A stretch of DNA of 64,000 bases from Silurus meridionalis (lineage: Eukaryota; Chordata; Actinopteri; Siluriformes; Siluridae). A program made the position numbers and the translations under genes. Location: NCBI RefSeq assembly GCF_014805685.1, contig NC_060887.1, positions 32,104,463-32,168,462 of the forward strand, given 5' to 3'. Positions 58,965-64,000 of this stretch are shown here, one piece after another. How positions within the stretch are numbered: the stretch's first letter is position 1; the number at the start of each line of letters is the position of its first letter. The notes under the pieces were generated by a model, which made no database searches, was not told the DNA's origin, and was given only the letters and a program-made list of their open reading frames with translations.

Positions 58965-59168
58965 GCTAAGTGTTCTAGTCGACACATTTATGACAATTTT
59001 GGTAGCTGTCATTATCCAGAGAGACTGACAATTATTACATTTATATATCTGAGCAGTTTAGTTCTAGGGGTCTTCCTTAAGGGTCAAACAGCGGCAGCTT
59101 GTCGGTGCTGGGATTTAATTGCGTCGGAAGTCCAACGTCTCAATCGCCAAGTTACCACTTTTCCACAC
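58965..59168 (-). mobile_element. tRNA-derived SINE, degenerate
   Basis: On the plus strand: ATTATCCAGAGAGACTGACA, GGTCTTCCTTAAGGGTCAAA, CAGCGGCAGCTTGTCGGTGC and TGGGATTTAATTGCG. This is the reversed body and head of a common fish tRNA SINE. Confidence 0.65.
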
Positions 59169-59169
59169 A

Positions 59170-61595
59170 GATGTATGAGCAGACAGGGATCCCGTTTAAG
59201 ATCTTGCCTGAATTTCTCATGTACAACAAAGCAGAGTTCATTAGCAGGAGAATAAGCGAGATTTCTCATACCAAGCACTGGCAAAGACAGTCAACAACAA
59301 ATCCACAAAGTTATCAAAGGCAAAACAAAGAGTAGATGTTATATCGTCTTCAATGTTAGTGGTAGCTTTCTGGCATACACATGAAAGCCAGTGAAACAGC
59401 TTTTTTATATAAAGGACATACGGAAAAATTCAATAAAATGTGTTGTTTTTCATTTGCCTCTAATCTGTATAAAGATTCTCCAACATGGAGCACACAACAC
59501 CAAAGCAGCCAGCTGTGGCGAAGTTCCTATTCTATAAACTTTGAGAATAATTAGGGTAATCTCTCTCATGTCCCCGTTTGCTGTTAAGTTTCTACAGTGA
59601 AAGTCCAGTGGGGAATAAAAAGACAAGTAAAACATAATGGAACTTTTGACTGAGCCCCAATTAGACCTACTGTAACCTACCAGCATAAAGCACCAAAGAG
59701 CAAAAAGAGAAAAGAGAATACACTGGAAAAAAAGGTGTAGCGGTGACACGAGTGTCAGCAAGAAGTCTAACAAACTCCGAAGTTTTGCCTACTAATCTGA
59801 ATGCTTTCTGCAAATATCGTGTGTGGGTGCGTTTGCGACGGAGCCACAGGGACTGACAGGGCGAGGGCGCGGATCAGATCTTGCTTTCGCATGCATTCAT
59901 GAAGCGGCGGCCTCAGAAGAAGCAGAAGCTTTGTAGTCGGAGCTTTGAATTCGGGCGCCTGAAAGGCACCGCGTCGGTTGAATGGCAACGACTGGGTGAC
60001 ATCGTTAATGATCCTAACATGCATATGTCTCTGTGGAAGAAGGGTTCGAGAGGGCGTGACGGGCCTGCAGCTCTGTTTCAGCTCGCGCTCAGCGAGTTTG
60101 CAAGTGCAGTTTGAGGCTTGGTACTTTATTTTTTTATTTTTAAGAAGTGCATTGATTTGAACTTGTCAGGGTGAGGAAGATGAAGGGTTAGAAAAGCCTG
60201 CAGGTGTATAGAGGATTATACATGACCTGCGATCACAATAAACCAGCCTACTACAACAGAGACATTGAAAACGTGTCGGAAAAAGTGCAGGGAGAACTCT
60301 GATGCCACTCTGGCACGGCATGAATTTGTCTCGAGGCAAACGAGAAGCTTCAACTCTGACACACCGACACTCTGATTCACCTCAGACAGCCATTTCTAAC
60401 AATTGAATACACTCCCATCAGTGCAAAGGAGCGTTTTATCCATCTGCACATTTCACACTTCATCACTGGATCGGTTCTTTACCCATTTAACAGTGTCAAC
60501 GGTTACAACAATTAGCTATAATAAGCTTCATATTAAAGGGTGGCACATTTATAGTTTTATGACTGGTAGTTTGAATTACGTGAGCCTGCAACCCACATGA
60601 GCAATAAAGCCCAGCCTCAGTCTGCCTCCGTTTCTTCTTTATCAGTCTCCATGTGTGCTCCTTCATGCTGAGCTTCTAATGGAGGAAGCCTGGATGATTA
60701 AGAGATGCCACAACTAATAAACTCTGGCTCTAACTCACTCCTGCAAAGACCCCTCAATGTCAGATAAAGCTGACGAAGAGAGCACAAGGCAGAGTGCGAA
60801 TGTTTGAGCCTGCATTTATTAGACCAGGATTTCATTTAAGCTCTGGGAAGAGCGGTCAATAAAGACAAACGGAGAGAGAAACTTTCAATCCTCTAGGTGC
60901 AGTCAAATTAAAATTGTCCAGTCTTTGCTATGCTTACCTAGAGATATGATTCTTGACATTATATTTGCTGATGGTATTGCAGAGCTCAGCCGTCGAATGC
61001 AGGAGTCGATAAATGCAGGACAGTGAGGAAGACTCGAAAGAAAGTTAGAAGCGCACTAATAATACAAAAGTTAGCACCATTTCTAAAAAAAAAATATACC
61101 CAGACAAGCTTCTAAAAAGCTCAAATAATCTTGACCACCTGCACTTAAAATGTTGTTCCCTTTTTTCCAGGTGGATCAATGACTGCTGTGAAATTGCATG
61201 AGGCTCTAAGTCCTTCGATGTCCTTTAAATGATTTTATGAAGCCTCAATTCAGGAAGGATGGACAGACAGAGAGAGAGATGTCCGCGAAAGCAGAGCTAC
61301 AAAGCAAATTGATTGCCAAATGATGGCTGATCCATAGGTGTCCACTATTTTCCCTGCAGGGAATCCCCTAATGGTCCAGTAGCCTGTGAGTGATCAGCAT
61401 GATGCCCCCCAGGCTCCCCCCTCTACTCATGCTCCCTGGAGGGAAGTGGCCCCCCACAGGTACTGTGATGGCCAAATGCGAGGCTAACTACAAAACCACA
61501 GTGATCAAATCAATACCAGCAGAGACACAAAAGCCAACAAAAGAACACTTGCAGGCTGTTAACTGGTGATTTAGTGAAAGTTTGGTTACTTGTCA
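59170..61595. other. Upstream intron stretch, nothing recognised
   Basis: A CpG-containing patch at 59820-60115 has overlapping frames on both strands without a domain. No gene. Confidence 0.4.
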
Positions 61596-61599
61596 TGTC

Positions 61600-61785
61600 T
61601 AACTGGTTACTACTGACACTGAGGGATCGCTGGTTAAGGCTTTGGGCAACTGACTGGAAAGTTCAATCAGTGCCAATATACCACTGTAAGTCTTTATCAA
61701 GGCGCTCTCAAATGCATCATATCTCGATTGGAAGTCACTCTGGATAAAAAGAATCGGCAAAATGAATAAATGCAATTCTTCAGGG
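61600..61785 (+). mobile_element. tRNA-derived SINE, degenerate
   Basis: Head-like GGGATCGCTGGTTAAGGC and AAAGTTCAATCAGTGCC, with tail GTCACTCTGGATAAAAAGAA TCGGCAAAATGAATAAATG. Confidence 0.55.
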
Positions 61786-62689
61786 GCGCCAGGTAAGAAC
61801 CGAAACGAACACCACGTACAGAAAGATTGCAGGACGGAGGTAGCAAACTAAAGAGAGCCAGGGGAAGCATTAGTGTGGGAGCATAGAAGCCAGAGTGCCT
61901 GAGGGAAGGGTGCCTCAGAGCCGCACTTTCCTCTCCTAATGAGCACCTCTGATTCCCTTAAGGCCACTTGAAATCTCGGGAACTCAAACACTCGCCTACT
62001 GCAGACTCGCAAAGCTTGATGAACAGCATTCAGTCCATATATAGATAACCTAGAACTTCATTTAAAAAAAAGGACCTAATGTGATATGTGGCATAATTTC
62101 TAATCAAATCAGAACACCAACTGAATTAAATGAAATGCCTCTTCGAACTATTGAAACATGCATGGCAGGAAGTCGCTTGGGAATTAGCATGAACTAATAA
62201 TGTAGACCTGGGAGTTTCAAACAGCATTATTTTCCACACATTATATGGCAAATCCTACCGCCTAAAGATCAGTGGCCTAGAATAGATTTGGCTATCAATT
62301 CTTACTCACAAGGGGTCTGCCAATTAGCCACCCAATCAAGCAATGAGTAAGGCAAGAAATGTGAAGGTGCTAGACCGGTTCCGGCTAAAAATGTACGTTT
62401 TAAAGCTTGCAATATCTGATATATGGCTGGCTGTGGTATAACTAATGTCTGTTACAAACTTTGGTTTTGAGGGGGATAAACATCCCAAAGTAAAGAAAGA
62501 TTTTTCGAATTCAATGCTAAACACGCTCTCGGGTACCATTGAGGAATGAAAAACTGTTTCTCAGAATTACAATCGTGGGCTTCCTCTCATTAAGATTCAG
62601 CAGCAGACGAACAAAAAAAAAAATTGTAACATATTAAAAGTTTTCTCTTTCTCTTCTTCCTAAGACAAGACTTGCATGTGAGGCAAGTC

Positions 62690-63140
62690 AAAGCGCTCCT
62701 CGATTCCACATAATTACAAGCAAATTACATTCATTACCGCAATTTACATCTCATCTCCAATTCGATTATTAGTTGCTTGACCTCATCTGCATGTTTTTTA
62801 ATAATCAACCGTGTGCTGAGAGAGAAGACGAAGAACAATCACAGGATAGCTGGGCCCTGATGAGTTTGAATAGCTGTGATTGTGCGGTGGGGCGAGCGAG
62901 TTCGAGGGGCGTCGCTGGTGCAATCGCGGCGCTGATTCCAGATATTGCTGCTGCTAATGTGCTCATCTCTCCTCCTGGGGTCGTCTTCATAAACCCATCA
63001 CAAACAACCCAGACGTTTTAATCATGCAAACACACACAAGCACCCAAAATAACAGATGAGAAACAGAGGAAAGGGAGGCAGAAAGACTGAGCCGGGTGGC
63101 CGTAATTAAATTGGCAATTGCGGCAAAGCTCTGTAAATTA
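62690..63140. promoter_or_regulatory. Possible conserved noncoding element
   Basis: Dense homeodomain-type cores (ACATAATTACAAGC, CAAATTACATTCATTACCG, TTTAATAATCAACC, CCGTAATTAAATTGGC, GTAAATTAATAAC) flank a GC-rich centre (62885-62990). No coding sense in either direction; the overlapping frames there are Ala/Ile/Ser-rich chance readings. Inference only. Confidence 0.3.
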
Positions 63141-63481
63141 ATAACACACCCAACATTTGGAGCCAGAGCTCTAACACCTGGGCTTCTGGATGAAATGTGT
63201 GTGTGCTTGTGTGTGTGAGATCCATGCTGTCAATTCAAATTACTGTGCAATAGGGTAAGAATGAGCAATAACCAATGGTGGCTAAAAAGCAAAGCTAGGC
63301 TCTCAGTATTTTGGCCAAAACCAAACTCAACACTAGCAACAATCAATAAATCTCATTTTTCATGTATTAATAACAAAGACATATGTTCATGAAGAGGAAC
63401 TTGACTAACACTGTATTGAACGGGTGCTCTGGTGTAAATCTAGTGATATAAAGGCATTAGGAATCCCTACAATAGCCATTC

Positions 63482-63960
63482 ATATGAGGTGGCATCAAAA
63501 AGTTTTAAGACTAGCTCTGTTTACAAAAAAGTACTTAATGTATCTACGATTATTTACACACGATCGATACAGCACTCCCAGAGTTCCTGCTACTGCAAGT
63601 CTTCTTTTCAAAGCATGTTAAGCACTTTCTGCTCTTTGCGGTGGATTTCCGCAATGGTGTCAAAAAGGCAACCTTTGGGAAGAGGGTCCCCCAAAGTCCA
63701 CAGAAGTCAAATCTGGAGAGTATGGTGGGTGCAGAAGTGAGATCATGTTGTTTGTGGTAAAAACGCACGTGTGAGGAGAGCTCTGTGACAGGGTACGCAC
63801 GTGGTCAGAATAGCAGACGTGATGTCCAGTTGCAAAGCTTCAGATATACACAGGATGTTTTTTCTTTTTGCCACTAATATGAAGGTCCGTTCCCCCAGTG
63901 CTACCCTCAGTTTGTGTGTGACAAAACTAGTTTTAAAACTTTTTGATATCACCTCGTATA
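63482..63960 (-). mobile_element. mariner-like element remnant with inverted ends
   Basis: The left end TATGAGGTGGCATCAAAAAG and right end (other strand) TACGAGGTGATATCAAAAAG form terminal inverted repeats of about 30 bp that continue as TTTTAAGACTAG / TTTTAAAACTAG. The minus-strand interior has broken transposase-like readings: LHPPYSPDL, then TSVDFGG, as in the HPPYSPDLAP(S/A)DF block of mariner transposases. Much shorter than a full mariner; frameshifted and inactive. Confidence 0.8.
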
Positions 63961-64000
63961 AAGGTTTGGGACTCCAAAACGTTCCAGAAAAGTCTTTAGT

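Noticed and set aside
61360..61396. Micro-exon on the plus strand (26 nt between TTTCCCTGCAG and GTGAGT)
   Set aside because: Good-looking sites, but the segment is very short, has an in-frame stop in some phases and no partner exon nearby. Too weak to report.
62805..62990. Missing pard3 N-terminal exon on the minus strand
   Set aside because: The Ala/Ile-rich reading has no resemblance to the PARD3 N-terminal domain, and the splice context does not fit.

Overview
The window is vertebrate nuclear DNA, almost certainly from a teleost fish. It carries the middle of one large, intron-rich gene on the minus strand, embedded in DNA dense with dinucleotide microsatellites, Tc1/mariner-type transposon remnants, tRNA-derived SINEs and LINE 3' ends of the kinds common in ray-finned fish. 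A catfish-like (otophysan) source is a guess based on the repeat style only. There are no operons, rRNAs, CRISPR arrays or intact mobile elements.

The gene is pard3 (par-3 family cell polarity regulator). Eight consecutive internal exons can be joined on the minus strand, from 47292 down to 3998. Together they hold 1325 nt of open frame (about 442 residues), with canonical GT/AG sites and matching phases at every junction. In transcript order they encode the conserved RRSSDP region (a 14-3-3 site in mammalian PAR3), a basic/serine-rich linker, an acidic linker, all of PDZ1, a long Pro/Gly-rich inter-PDZ linker, and all of PDZ2. The N-terminal oligomerisation exons should lie beyond base 64000. 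The PDZ3 and C-terminal aPKC-binding exons should lie before base 1. The sequence fits PARD3 clearly better than PARD3B. I cannot tell which teleost pard3 paralog it is.

Layout along the plus strand: 1-3997 intron; 3998-4126 exon (PDZ2 second half); 4127-7526 intron packed with old repeats; 7527-7666 exon (PDZ2 first half); intron; 13509-13963 large exon (end of PDZ1 and the linker); intron with (TA)n(CA)n and a Tc1 remnant; 17910-18035 exon (PDZ1 middle); intron; 21612-21695 exon (start of PDZ1); 685-bp intron rich in microsatellites; 22381-22466 exon (acidic linker); 22-kb intron with a 31-bp minisatellite, a possible antisense exon, a nested transposon and a SINE with a clear target-site duplication; 44712-44849 exon; short intron; 47126-47292 exon; then at least 16.7 kb of upstream intron to the window end.

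The points most worth a second look are: a symmetric PDZ2 exon with a CA tract 8 nt inside its downstream intron and a TG tract in place of its polypyrimidine tract; a 97-nt open, well-spliced-looking exon on the opposite strand at 28044-28140; a LINE fragment inside a Tc1 derivative with an 11-bp target duplication, whose coding 3' end is shared with a nearby tRNA-Glu-derived SINE; a 31-bp minisatellite that stays open across frames; and several non-repetitive, homeodomain-site-rich stretches that look like conserved regulatory DNA.
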